Shown: positions 20,893 to 29,493, counted from the stretch's first letter. The stretch: 64,000 nucleotides of DNA from Leifsonia williamsii (GCF_030433685.1 NZ_JAROCF010000001.1:3162001-3226000), one strand, 5' to 3'. Notes: generated by a model not told the origin, from the sequence alone. Numbers and translations are program-made.

Positions 20893-20894
20893 TC

Positions 20895-21464
20895 ATGTCC
20901 GTCATCCACACCCCGGAGCCCGACGAGGCGACCGGCGACGTCGCCGCGATCTACGCCGAGGACGTCGCCGACCTCGGCTACGTGCCCGACTACACCCGCG
21001 TCATGGCGATGAACCCCGAGGCGTACCGCGCCTGGGAGCAGCTCGGCCGCACCATCAAGCGCTCCCTGGGGGCGCACCGGTTCGAACTCGTCACGCTGGC
21101 CGCGGCGCAGGGCACGCACTCGCAGCACTGCCGGCTCGCCCACGGCCGCAAGACGCTCGGACTGATGGACGAGGGAGAGCTGGAGGCGGTCGCGCGCGAC
21201 TACCGCACGGCCGGCCTCACGGAGGCCGAGGTCGCGATGATGGAGTTCGCCGAGCGGATCAGCACCGACTCGACCGGCATCACCGACGCGGACCTCCTGC
21301 ACCTGCGCGAGGTGGGCTTCACCGACCGCGAGATCGTCGACATCACCCTCGCGGCCGCCGCCCGCAACTACTTCAGCCGTGCGATCCAGGCACTCGGCGC
21401 CGCGGTGGAGGTGCCGCCCGGGATCAGCGACCGGTTGCGCGACGCGCTGCTGGCGCCGCTGTGA
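20895..21464 (+). CDS. Carboxymuconolactone decarboxylase (AhpD-like) family protein
   Basis: A 189-residue all-helical CMD-family protein of the peroxidase-related branch. Family members carry a CxxCxxxH redox motif; here the corresponding segment is HSQHCRLAH, so the first cysteine is Ser76 and only Cys79 and His83 remain. A classical AhpD disulphide relay is therefore not possible as written. ATG 20895 lies 2 bases after the DUF1801 stop; its own stop overlaps the next gene by 4 bases (GTGA). Confidence 0.85.
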   Translation: MSVIHTPEPDEATGDVAAIYAEDVADLGYVPDYTRVMAMNPEAYRAWEQLGRTIKRSLGAHRFELVTLAAAQGTHSQHCRLAHGRKTLGLMDEGELEAVARDYRTAGLTEAEVAMMEFAERISTDSTGITDADLLHLREVGFTDREIVDITLAAAARNYFSRAIQALGAAVEVPPGISDRLRDALLAPL

Positions 21465-21814
21465 GCGCTCCCGGCGCCGTCGTTCGCATCCGCCGCGTGT
21501 ACGACGAGCCGGAGGCGGCCGACGGCTACCGCGTCCTGGTCGACCGCCTGTGGCCACGCGGGCTCAGCAAAGAGCGGGCGCAGCTCGACCTCTGGCTCAA
21601 GGAGGTCGCGCCGTCGACCGAGCTGCGCCGCTGGTTCCACGGCGAGCACCCGCCGTTCGAGGCGTTCGCCGAGCGGTACCGCGCCGAGTTGGCGGGCAAC
21701 CCCGCGCTGGAGGAGCTGCGCGCGGTCGTCCACGCGCATCCCGCGGTCACCCTGCTGGTCGCGGTGCACGACCCCGACCAGAACCACGCCCGGGTCCTCC
21801 TCCCCCTCCTCTAA
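21461..21814 (+). CDS. DUF488-family protein
   Basis: A 117-residue soluble protein with the family signature RVYDEPEAADGYRVLVDRLWPRG at its N-terminus and DLWLKEVAPS after it. The family's function is unknown. The GTG start overlaps the preceding stop codon (GTGA), so it is translationally coupled to the CMD-family gene. It ends 19 bases before the convergent glycosidase gene, with no clear terminator between. Confidence 0.85.
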   Translation: MSAPGAVVRIRRVYDEPEAADGYRVLVDRLWPRGLSKERAQLDLWLKEVAPSTELRRWFHGEHPPFEAFAERYRAELAGNPALEELRAVVHAHPAVTLLVAVHDPDQNHARVLLPLL

Positions 21815-21833
21815 CCGCGAAGCAGCGCAGGCG

Positions 21834-23798
21834 CTACTCCAGCGCGAGGACGCGGAGGGCGACGCCGTACGGCTCCAGCTGCACCTCGGGCGCGGCGGCG
21901 CCGTCGAGGCTCTGCAGCTCACCCCCGGCGACCTCCGGCCGCACGGTGACGGCGTCGGGATGCTGCGACACGAACACCACGACGCGCCTCCCGTCGCCCG
22001 TCAGCAGCGCGTCCGCGAACACGAGCGGGTCGTCGAGCAGCACGTCGCGCTCGGCCTCCGCGACCGCGGCGAGCGCGTCGTACAGCCGCCAGGTCTCCTC
22101 GGGGTTGACCCGCGGCAGGCCCGCGGCGAACGCCTCCAGGGGATACGTGGAGAGCACCGCGCGCCCGGCCCCGAGCTCGTTGACCACGATCGCCGGGCGG
22201 CCGGCCGCATCCTCCGCGACGACCCGGCCGGAGGTCACCGTCACCGGGAGGTACGTGCGCGCGTTCTCGTTGCCCGCGGCACGCACGGTCAGGGTCTCCC
22301 CCGCGTGGAGCGTGCCGAAGTCCTCCACGAACCGCAGCGTCACGACGTCGTCGCCCACCGGCTCCGCGAGCCCGTAGGCGCTCGCCGGCCGGACGCCGAA
22401 GAGCGCCTCGGTGTTCGCCCACCAGGGCCCGCGCTGCACGCCGCTCGTGCCGTGCGAGTACGAGGCGTAGACCGTCGCCCCGCCCCGTGCCAGCTCCTCC
22501 AGCTGATACCAGGAGGGTCCGCAGAGCTGCTTGACCGAGGGGAGCAGGTAGAGCCCGTACCCGGCGGGCAGCCCGCCGTCCTCGCGCTCGCGCACGACCG
22601 CGACGGGGAGGTGCGCCTCGTGCGCGGCCACGTACGCCTGCTCGCCGGTCGCCACGATGTGGGCGCGCTCCTCCTCGTTGGTGAACGGGTAGTCGGCGGC
22701 GAGGTGCGACGGCACGACGATCGCGGCGTCGACGGGCGCGCGGCGAGCGGTGGGGAGGTCGAGGGCCGCGATGTCCTCGGCGAACCGGGCCAGCTCGCGC
22801 AGCGGCGGCTTGGGCGCCCCGGTGCGGTCGGTGATGCCGAAGTGCAGCTCGAACGGGTGGTGCGAGTACGGCCGCTGCGCGACGAGGTCGTCGTAGTCGG
22901 TGTTGTTCCACGCGATCCAGCCGGTCGCCCCGGCCAGCAGCGTGTTGTACAACAGCTGCCGGTAGTAGGAGGCCGCGCCCTCGTCCGACACGAAGTCGCT
23001 CGTGAGCCCGAACTCCTCCATGACGACGGGGAGGCCGCGCCCGCCCGTGAGCGGACCGGTCGCGCACAGCTCCGCGATGTACGCCGCTTTAAGGTGCTGC
23101 CGCACCTGGTCGGTCTCCATCCGGTAGACGTGCGGCCCGACGAAGTCGGTGAACTCCGCGAGGTCGCCCACCGAGAACCCGTTGTCGTGCCCGGTGGTCT
23201 CGATCCCCCAGGCGCCGTCTCCGACCGCCACCGGCTGCGTGCCGCCGCCCGCACGGACGGCGTCGACCAGCAGGGAGGCCCAGGCCGCGACGATCGGCCG
23301 CGGCGCCTCCCCGCCGTAGATCGGCACCTCGTTGGTCAGCAGCCAGCCGGCGACCGCGGGATGCTCGGCGAACCGCCTCGTCAGCTCGCGCACGTACCAG
23401 GCCTGCCGTCCGACGAACCAGACGTCGCGGTAGAGGTCGCGCCCCTCCCGCCACACCGGGTCCCAGTTCTCCCCCGACATGTGGCCGACGAGGTACGTCG
23501 GCACCGTCGTCATCCCCGCCTCGACGTGCGCGTCGAGGAAGTCGGCGAAGTTCGCGACGCACTGCTCGTCGAGCGTGTCGGGCGTCGGCTGGAAGTCCGG
23601 CCAGTAGAAGAAGGAGCGCGTCATGTTCAGCCCGTGCTCGGCGAGCACGCGCAGCTCCTCCCGCACCACGGCGGGGTCGTACCGCGTCCACATCAGCGGA
23701 CCGCCCGTGCGGGACCAGAAGTTCGCTCCCAGCCAGATCGCCGGCTCGCCGTCGACGGCGAGCACGGGCGACGGCCGGTCCCGGGGATCGCGACTCAC
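21834..23798 (-). CDS. Glycoside hydrolase, GH5/cellulase-like, cytoplasmic
   Basis: A 654-residue protein with a (beta/alpha)8 glycosidase domain (about 10-340) and a C-terminal part resembling the trimerisation-type domain of GH42-like enzymes (about 390-520). The acid/base glutamate is probably Glu157 in LLTNEVP and the nucleophile Glu262 in VMEEFGLTS. No signal peptide is visible, so it should act on an imported oligosaccharide. The GTG at 23798 overlaps the upstream permease stop (GTGA); longer readings in this frame run through the permease genes and are not credible. Specificity (mannoside, glucoside or other) cannot be read from sequence. Confidence 0.88.
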   Translation of the reverse strand: MSRDPRDRPSPVLAVDGEPAIWLGANFWSRTGGPLMWTRYDPAVVREELRVLAEHGLNMTRSFFYWPDFQPTPDTLDEQCVANFADFLDAHVEAGMTTVPTYLVGHMSGENWDPVWREGRDLYRDVWFVGRQAWYVRELTRRFAEHPAVAGWLLTNEVPIYGGEAPRPIVAAWASLLVDAVRAGGGTQPVAVGDGAWGIETTGHDNGFSVGDLAEFTDFVGPHVYRMETDQVRQHLKAAYIAELCATGPLTGGRGLPVVMEEFGLTSDFVSDEGAASYYRQLLYNTLLAGATGWIAWNNTDYDDLVAQRPYSHHPFELHFGITDRTGAPKPPLRELARFAEDIAALDLPTARRAPVDAAIVVPSHLAADYPFTNEEERAHIVATGEQAYVAAHEAHLPVAVVREREDGGLPAGYGLYLLPSVKQLCGPSWYQLEELARGGATVYASYSHGTSGVQRGPWWANTEALFGVRPASAYGLAEPVGDDVVTLRFVEDFGTLHAGETLTVRAAGNENARTYLPVTVTSGRVVAEDAAGRPAIVVNELGAGRAVLSTYPLEAFAAGLPRVNPEETWRLYDALAAVAEAERDVLLDDPLVFADALLTGDGRRVVVFVSQHPDAVTVRPEVAGGELQSLDGAAAPEVQLEPYGVALRVLALE

Positions 23799-24634
23799 TT
23801 CACGGCCCCGGCGGTCAGCCCGGCGACGAAGCTGCGCTGCAGCAGCAGGAACGCGATGACGATCGGGATGGAGACCACGAGCGAGGCCGCCATGATCTGG
23901 TTCCAGTAGACGTTGGTCTGGGTGGAGTAGAGCTGCAACCCGACCGCGAGCGTCCGGTTCTCGTCGGTCGTCATCACCGACGCGAACAGCACCTCCCCCC
24001 AGCTGGTCATGAACGAGTAGATCGCGACCGCGATCAGGCCGGGCCGGGCCGCCGGGAGCACGACGTGCCACAGCGCGCCCATCGGGCCGGAGCCGTCCAC
24101 CTTCGCCGCTTCGTCGAGGTCGCGCGGGATGCCGTCGAAGTACCCGGCGAGCATCCAGATCGCGAACGGCAGCGAGAAGGTGAGGTAGGTGATGACGAGC
24201 CCCCACCGGGTGCCGACGAGCTGGATGCCGACCGCCTGGTTGATGTTGACGAAGATGAGGAACAGCGGCAGCAGGAACAGCACGCCGGGGAACATCTGCG
24301 TCGACAGCACAGTCGTGGTGAACACGGTGCGCCCCTTGAACCGGTACCGCGACACCGCGTACGCGGCGAAGATCGCGATGATCACGCTGAGGATGGTGGC
24401 CGCGGAGGCGACGATCACGCTGTTCAGGAAGTACGACGCCAGCGGCACGGTCGACCACATGTCGATGAACGGCTGGATGGTCAGGTTCGTCGGCCACCAC
24501 TGGAAGGCGCCCTGCACGTCGGCCAGCGGCTTCAGCGACGAGGTGATCATCACGTAGAGCGGCACGACGGTGAAGATCGTCAGGAAGACGATGACGACCC
24601 AGCGGAAGATGTGGGACGAGGTGGTCTCACGCAT
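23795..24634 (-). CDS. Sugar ABC transporter permease, MalG type
   Basis: A 279-residue inner-membrane permease with six hydrophobic segments and the EAA loop EAAKVDGSGPMGALWHVVLP. The start chosen is ATG 24634 (MRETTSSH), which overlaps the upstream permease by 8 bases. An upstream ATG at 24670 would add 12 residues of low plausibility. It works with the MalF-type permease and the family 1 binding protein. No ATPase gene is in the operon, so a shared MsiK-like ATPase encoded elsewhere is expected, as is usual in actinobacteria. Confidence 0.94.
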   Translation of the reverse strand: MRETTSSHIFRWVVIVFLTIFTVVPLYVMITSSLKPLADVQGAFQWWPTNLTIQPFIDMWSTVPLASYFLNSVIVASAATILSVIIAIFAAYAVSRYRFKGRTVFTTTVLSTQMFPGVLFLLPLFLIFVNINQAVGIQLVGTRWGLVITYLTFSLPFAIWMLAGYFDGIPRDLDEAAKVDGSGPMGALWHVVLPAARPGLIAVAIYSFMTSWGEVLFASVMTTDENRTLAVGLQLYSTQTNVYWNQIMAASLVVSIPIVIAFLLLQRSFVAGLTAGAVK

Positions 24635-25601
24635 TGCGGTTCCTCCGGTTGACGACGAGCAGGTACACACCGCTGACGAGCAGCAGGAACAGCAGCAGGA
24701 GCACGCTCATCGCCGAGCCCGAGCCGAAGTTCCAGGTCAGGAACGACGCGTTGTAGATGTGGAACGAGATCAGGTCGCCCGACGCGGGCTGCGCGTTGCC
24801 GAACAGCACGAACGGCGTGTTGAAGTCGTTGAAGGTCCACAGGAACATCACGAGCAGCAGCACCGCGTTGACCGGCCGCAGCATCGGCAGCGTGATCGCC
24901 CGCCACTGCCGGAACGGCCGCGCGCCGTCGACCGCCGAGGCCTCGTACACCTCGTCAGGGATCGATTGGAGGCCCGCCATCAGCATCAGGAAGGCGAACG
25001 GCCACAGCCGCCAGATGGCCACGATCACGATCGCCCAGAAGGCGTTGTCGCCGATCAGCCAGAACGGCTTGTTGTCGCCGAGCCCGAGGTTGTCGAAGAA
25101 GAAGTGGTTGATCGCGCCGGTGTCCTTCTGGAACATGAACTTCCAGGTGATGATGCCCGCGTAGAGCGGCAGCGCGTACGGCACGAGGAACAGGGTGCGG
25201 AAGAAGCCGCGCCCCCGGAACTTGCCCTGCAGCGCGACGGCGGCCGCCATCCCGAGCACCCAGGACAGCCCGACCACGAGGATCGTGAAGCCGACGGTGA
25301 CGAAGAAGGAGCGGAACAGCCCGGCGCCGATCGACGTGTTGACGTCGAGCGCGACCGTGTAGTTCTTGAGCCCGACGAAGGGCGCTGCGCCCCAGTTGGC
25401 GATGTAGAACTTGGTGAGCTGGAGGAAGCTGATCCAGATGCCCGTGAGCATCGGGATGACGTGGATGAGCAGCTCGAACACGATCGCCGGTGCGAGCAGC
25501 ACGAGGGGCAGCCACCAGCCCTTGGGGCGGCGGCGGCGCTTGGGCGGGGCGGCCGGCGCGGCATCGGCCGTGCGCGGCGGGAGGGTCGTCGTCGTCGACA
25601 T
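24627..25601 (-). CDS. Sugar ABC transporter permease, MalF type
   Basis: A 324-residue permease. A basic, proline-rich cytoplasmic N-terminus (residues 1-28, with a KRRRRPKGW cluster) precedes six predicted membrane helices. The EAA loop is EASAVDGARPFRQWRAITLP. ATG 25601 is preceded by GGAGAACC. It follows the binding-protein gene after 102 bases that hold a perfect hairpin. Confidence 0.94.
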   Translation of the reverse strand: MSTTTTLPPRTADAAPAAPPKRRRRPKGWWLPLVLLAPAIVFELLIHVIPMLTGIWISFLQLTKFYIANWGAAPFVGLKNYTVALDVNTSIGAGLFRSFFVTVGFTILVVGLSWVLGMAAAVALQGKFRGRGFFRTLFLVPYALPLYAGIITWKFMFQKDTGAINHFFFDNLGLGDNKPFWLIGDNAFWAIVIVAIWRLWPFAFLMLMAGLQSIPDEVYEASAVDGARPFRQWRAITLPMLRPVNAVLLLVMFLWTFNDFNTPFVLFGNAQPASGDLISFHIYNASFLTWNFGSGSAMSVLLLLFLLLVSGVYLLVVNRRNRNA

Positions 25602-25647
25602 GGTTCTCCTTCGCTGGTGGAACGCTGGTCGCGGCCACCGGTGCGGG

Positions 25648-25683
25648 CCGGGCGCGGGAGGCCGTCGGGCCTCCCGCGCCCGG
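25648..25683 (-). terminator. Perfect 16-bp hairpin after the sugar-binding protein gene
   Basis: CCGGGCGCGGGAGGCC and its exact complement flank a 4-base loop, 20 bases downstream of the binding-protein stop and about 47 bases before the MalF-type permease. It probably causes partial termination or mRNA stabilisation, giving excess binding protein. The arrangement parallels the hairpins at 5228-5293 in the peptide importer operon. Confidence 0.8.
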
Positions 25684-25703
25684 CGGGCGTCACCGGACGG
25701 TCG

Positions 25704-27011
25704 TCAGCCGATCGACTGCTCGACCTGGTCCTGCGCGGTCTGCAGGGCCGACTTGATGTCGGAGTCCGAGACCGTGCCTCCGGTGGCGATCTTGGCGAAC
25801 ATGTCGTTCATCGCCTTGCCGACGGTGTTCTCGAACTGGTCCTCGGCCGGCACCAGCGGCAGCGGCTTCGACATCTCGTTGTAGATCTTCTGGAAGGTGG
25901 CCGCCTCCTCCGCGTTGTCGGTGAAGGTCGCCTTGGCGCCGTTGAGCACCGGCAGCGTGGCGAACGGCTTGCCGAGCGTGGCCTGGGTGTCCTCGCTCGT
26001 CATGTACTTCACGAACTTCAGCGCGGCGTCCTTGTTCTTCGTGTTCTTGAAGATCGACAGGTTGATGCCGGCGACGTGGCTGGCGACCGGCTTGCCGCCC
26101 TCGGGCGACGGGAACGGCACCACGCCGTACTGGTCGGACTTCATGCCGTTGGCGACGATCGACGAGTCGGCGTTGTTCTGGCTGAGGATCATCGCGACCT
26201 TGCCCGTGGCGAAGTCGTTGACCGCCTGCACGCCGTTGTCGTACTGGGCGTTGGAGGTGTTGACGACCTTGTCGGCCTGCATCAGGTCGAGGTAGCGCTT
26301 GATGCCGTCCACGTTCTCGCTGGTCGTGAAGGTCGGCTTGCCGTCCTTGTCGAACCACGCGCCGCCGTTCTGCGCCGAGTTGATGAACGCGAAGTGCGCG
26401 TTCTCGGTGTAGCTGCCGGCCGCGAGCGAGAAGCCGTACGTCGAGCCGGTGGTGACCTTCTTGGCCGCCGCCACGAGCTCCTCCCACGTCGTCGGAGGCT
26501 GCACGCCGGCGTCGGAGAACATCTTCTTGTTGTAGTAGAGGCCGTAGGCGAGGCCGTACAGCGGGACGCTGGTCACGGTCTGGCCGGAGGCGCCGCCGGT
26601 CTCGAGCGCGGTCTTGACGAACTTGTCCTCGCCGCCGATCGCCTTCATCTCGGAGTCGCCGAACGGCAGGAACGCGCCGGTCGCCTGCAGCGACGCGGCC
26701 CAGGTGTTGCCGATGTTCAGCACGTCGGGGCCCTGGCCGCTGGTCACGGCGGTCTGGATGCGGGTCTGCAGGTCGTTCCAGCCGATCACCTCGAGCTTGA
26801 CCTTGATGCCGGTCTGCTTGGTGAAGTCGTTCAGCACCGGGGTCAGGACCTGCTTGTCGTTGTCGAGGCTGGTGCCCTGGTTGCTGGCCCAGTAGGTGAT
26901 GGTCGAACCCGACCCCGACGAGCCCGAGCCGCCGCCCGATCCGCTGCATCCGGCGACCACGAGCGAGACCGCGGCGGCGATGGCCGCTGCCGCGATGGCG
27001 CGTTTCCTCAT
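25704..27011 (-). CDS. Sugar ABC transporter substrate-binding lipoprotein, SBP family 1
   Basis: A 435-residue binding protein, first gene of the sugar importer operon. A lipoprotein signal ends in LVVAGCSG (Cys at about 21), followed by a Ser/Gly-rich linker and a family 1 fold that binds oligosaccharides. The start chosen is ATG 27011, preceded by GGAG; the frame is open to 27086, but that would bury the signal peptide. Control by the adjacent LacI-family protein is indicated by the operator just upstream. Confidence 0.94.
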   Translation of the reverse strand: MRKRAIAAAAIAAAVSLVVAGCSGSGGGSGSSGSGSTITYWASNQGTSLDNDKQVLTPVLNDFTKQTGIKVKLEVIGWNDLQTRIQTAVTSGQGPDVLNIGNTWAASLQATGAFLPFGDSEMKAIGGEDKFVKTALETGGASGQTVTSVPLYGLAYGLYYNKKMFSDAGVQPPTTWEELVAAAKKVTTGSTYGFSLAAGSYTENAHFAFINSAQNGGAWFDKDGKPTFTTSENVDGIKRYLDLMQADKVVNTSNAQYDNGVQAVNDFATGKVAMILSQNNADSSIVANGMKSDQYGVVPFPSPEGGKPVASHVAGINLSIFKNTKNKDAALKFVKYMTSEDTQATLGKPFATLPVLNGAKATFTDNAEEAATFQKIYNEMSKPLPLVPAEDQFENTVGKAMNDMFAKIATGGTVSDSDIKSALQTAQDQVEQSIG

Positions 27012-27081
27012 TGTGACTCCTTCGTCTCTTGATGGGGAGCCGCAGGCGCGGAGCGAGAACCGGCGTCGGCGGCTGCGCCCG

Positions 27082-27112
27082 AGCATAACTGAACCGGTTC
27101 AGTGCTTGTCAA
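27082..27112 (-). promoter_or_regulatory. LacI-type operator inside the sugar operon promoter
   Basis: A perfect 16-bp palindrome ACTGAACCGGTTCAGT (27088-27103) has the central CG and symmetry typical of LacI/GalR operators. It sits wholly in the spacer between a consensus TTGACA (27112-27107) and TATGCT (27087-27082) on the minus strand (19-base spacer; 18 if TTATGC is the -10). A bound repressor would block RNA polymerase directly. The TGA stop of the lacI-type gene lies within the TTGACA box. Confidence 0.85.
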
Positions 27113-28173
27113 GCATTTTCGGCGAGTGTTTTCTGCCCTCGGGCGGGGGTCAGCTCGCCCTCGCGGGCCGGCAGGCTGGTCGACCGCACGACCAGCCGGC
27201 TCGGCTTCGCCCGGTGCACGGAGGCGGGGAGGCCGTAGAGCTGGTCCAGCAGCATGCGCGTCGCGCGCCTCCCCTGCTCCTCCGCCGACCGGTCGAGCGC
27301 GGTGATCGGGCGCGAGCCCAGCCGGCAGAGCAGGGAGTCGTCCCACGCGACGAGCGCGACGTCGTCACGGCCGGCGGCCGCGAGCGCCGCCTGAGCGCCG
27401 TGCGCGAGCAGGTCGTTCGAGGTGATGACGGCGGTGATCCCAGGGTCGGCGGCGAGCCCGCGGGCGGCGAGCCTCTCCCCCGCCGCCATCGAGTAGTCCG
27501 AGGTCTCGAACGCCACCGTCATACCGGCGTGCACGGCCTCGGCCGCGACGGCGGTGCGCCGGTCCTGCTCGTGCTCGAAGTCGCCCGGCCCCTGGATGTG
27601 CAGCGCGCGGCGGTGACCCAGCCCGGCCAGGTGCCGCACGATCAAGCCGGCGTCGCCACCCGCGTCGTAGCGGAGCACGCGGCCCGGGGCGACCTCCTCA
27701 CGGTTGCCATGCAGCACGAACGCGAGCCCCAGCTCGTCGAGCAGCCGGGGCCGGGGGTCGTCGATCGTGATGTCGAACAGCATCACGCCGTCGACCCTCC
27801 CCTCGGCGCTCCAGCGGCGGTACACGGCGACGTCCTGGCCGGGGGCGGTGCCGACCATGCGCAGGAGCAGCGACTGCCCGGTCGCCGAGAGCTCTGCCTC
27901 CACCCCCGCGAGCAGGCTCATGTAGTACGGCTCGGTGCCGAGCAGCTCGGGGTCGCGGCGCAGCACGATGCCGATCGTGTCCGACAGCGACCGCGACAGC
28001 GCCCTGGCGCTCGAGCTCGGGTGCCAGCCCAGCTCGTCGGCGAGCGCGAGCACCCGCTCCCTGGTCTCGTCGCTGACGCCGGGCTGGCCGTTGAGGGCAT
28101 AGGAGACGGACGCCTTGGACAGGCCGAGGCGCGCCGCCAGCCCGGCGATCGTCACCCGTCCCGCAGCGGACAC
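27109..28173 (-). CDS. LacI-family transcriptional repressor
   Basis: A 354-residue regulator. An N-terminal LacI helix-turn-helix (VTIAGLAARLGLSKASVSYAL, about 7-27) and hinge are followed by a periplasmic-binding-protein-like sensor domain. The GTG at 28173 follows GGGAGA. The gene reads into the sugar ABC operon and its stop codon overlaps that operon's -35 box, so it most likely represses the importer and glycosidase until a sugar ligand binds. A weak AACGTT-centred palindrome near 28201-28212 lies ahead of its own start. Confidence 0.93.
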   Translation of the reverse strand: MSAAGRVTIAGLAARLGLSKASVSYALNGQPGVSDETRERVLALADELGWHPSSSARALSRSLSDTIGIVLRRDPELLGTEPYYMSLLAGVEAELSATGQSLLLRMVGTAPGQDVAVYRRWSAEGRVDGVMLFDITIDDPRPRLLDELGLAFVLHGNREEVAPGRVLRYDAGGDAGLIVRHLAGLGHRRALHIQGPGDFEHEQDRRTAVAAEAVHAGMTVAFETSDYSMAAGERLAARGLAADPGITAVITSNDLLAHGAQAALAAAGRDDVALVAWDDSLLCRLGSRPITALDRSAEEQGRRATRMLLDQLYGLPASVHRAKPSRLVVRSTSLPAREGELTPARGQKTLAENA

Positions 28174-28258
28174 CAGCGTCTCCCTTCGCGTGCGTGCGGG
28201 GACAACGTTACAGTCCCGCCCCGCGGCGAGCGCCAGCGGGTCCGGCTATCGTTGCAGC

Positions 28259-29428
28259 ATGACCGAACCAGGGGACGGCCGCGTCGCTGTCTACATCGAC
28301 TTCGACAACATCGTCATCTCCCGCTACGACCAGGTGCACGGCCGGGGCTCGTTCATGCGCGACCGGCAGCGGTCCGCCGGCGGCCAGCCGAAGCCCACGT
28401 TCGCGGCGCGGCTCGCGGAGGCGCGGGTCGACCTGGGCGCGGTGATCGACTTCTCCTCGTCGTTCGGCACGCTGGTGCTGACCAGGGCGTACGCGGACTG
28501 GTCGGCCGCCGTGAACGCCGAGTACCGCGGTCAGCTCGTCGGGCGCGCGGTCGACCTCGTGCAGCTGTTCCCCGCCGCCGCCTACGCCAAGAACGGCGCC
28601 GACATCCGGCTCGCGGTCGACGCGGTGGAGGACCTCTTCCGCCTTCCCGAGCTCACGCACGTCGTCATCGTCGCCGGTGACAGCGACTACGTCCCGCTGG
28701 CCCAGCGGATCAAGCGGCTCGGCCGGTACGTCGTCGGCATCGGCGTCGCCGGTTCCACCGCGCGCTCGCTCGCAGCGGCGTGCGACGAGTTCGTGAGCTA
28801 CGACGACCTGCCCGGCATCGCACGGGACGAGGCCGCGGACGCCGCGGACGACGTGCCGGTCGCCGCCGCCTCCGCCGGCTCGGCCGCCACCTCCTCCGAT
28901 CAGGAGGCCGCCGTCACCCCCGCCGAGGACGAGGCGCCGGCTGCAGCCGCGACCACCACCTCCACCCGCTCCCGCAAGGTCCGGGCGGAGCAGCCCGCCG
29001 CCGCAGCCGACGACGAGGAGAACACTGCGGAGGACGCGGAGGAGGCCGCGGCGGAGGAGCCGGAGCAGAAGCCGAAGCGCCGCCGTCGCCGCCCTGCCGA
29101 GACCGCGGAGCAGCCGGACGAGGAGCCCGCCGAGGACCTCCAGCTCGTCGCCACCCGCCTGCTCGCCCGCGCGATGCAGCTGGGCCACGAGAAGGACGAC
29201 TCCGAGTGGCTGCACGCCGGCCAGGTGAAGAGCCAGATGAAGCGGATGGACCCCTCCTTCAGCGAGAAGGCCCTCGGCTACCGCTCGTTCAGCGACTTCG
29301 TGAAGTCGCGCGACAGCCTGGTGGAGCTCGACGACAGCTCGACCGCGCAGCTCATCCGCCTCGCCCCCTCCCGCCCGCGCCGCGCCCGGCACAGCGGCAG
29401 GATCAGCGACCCCGTCAACGCGTCCTGA
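28259..29428 (+). CDS. NYN-domain (PIN-like) ribonuclease candidate with C-terminal LOTUS/OST-HTH domain
   Basis: Encodes 389 residues. The NYN domain (about 8-185) shows its acidic sites in YIDFDNI (D14, D16), NGADIRLAVDA and AGDSDYVPL. An Ala/Glu-rich low-complexity linker with a basic KPKRRRRRP patch follows (about 190-300), then a LOTUS/OST-HTH-like domain (about 300-375, with KSQMKRMDPSFSEKALGYRSF). The combination suggests an RNA-binding, RNA-cleaving protein. ATG 28259 has TATCGT 6 bases before it (28247-28252), pointing to a leaderless transcript. It is divergent from the lacI-type gene. Confidence 0.87.
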   Translation: MTEPGDGRVAVYIDFDNIVISRYDQVHGRGSFMRDRQRSAGGQPKPTFAARLAEARVDLGAVIDFSSSFGTLVLTRAYADWSAAVNAEYRGQLVGRAVDLVQLFPAAAYAKNGADIRLAVDAVEDLFRLPELTHVVIVAGDSDYVPLAQRIKRLGRYVVGIGVAGSTARSLAAACDEFVSYDDLPGIARDEAADAADDVPVAAASAGSAATSSDQEAAVTPAEDEAPAAAATTTSTRSRKVRAEQPAAAADDEENTAEDAEEAAAEEPEQKPKRRRRRPAETAEQPDEEPAEDLQLVATRLLARAMQLGHEKDDSEWLHAGQVKSQMKRMDPSFSEKALGYRSFSDFVKSRDSLVELDDSSTAQLIRLAPSRPRRARHSGRISDPVNAS

Positions 29429-29429
29429 C

Positions 29430-29466
29430 GCGTCGGCGCCGGACGCCCACGGCGTCCAGCCGACGC
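29430..29466 (+). terminator. Hairpin terminator of the NYN gene
   Basis: Nested inverted repeats begin right after the stop codon: an outer arm GCGTCGGC (29430-29437) with its complement (29459-29466), and an inner arm GGACGCC (29441-29447) with its complement (29451-29457), around a CAC loop. No U-run follows, as is common for actinobacterial terminators. Confidence 0.65.
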
Positions 29467-29493
29467 CCAGCCGGCGGGCGTTGACTCGCGCCC

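Noticed and set aside
21834..24500. Glycosidase start at 24500 giving 888 residues
   Set aside because: The extra N-terminus is an out-of-frame reading of the permease genes; the GTG at 23798 coupled to the permease stop is convincing.
24570..27032. 820-residue plus-strand open frame
   Set aside because: Antisense of the sugar ABC genes, which have clear domains.
28201..28212. Second LacI operator ahead of the lacI-type gene
   Set aside because: Only a short AACGTT core is symmetric, and it does not match the strong site at 27088; mentioned as weak only.
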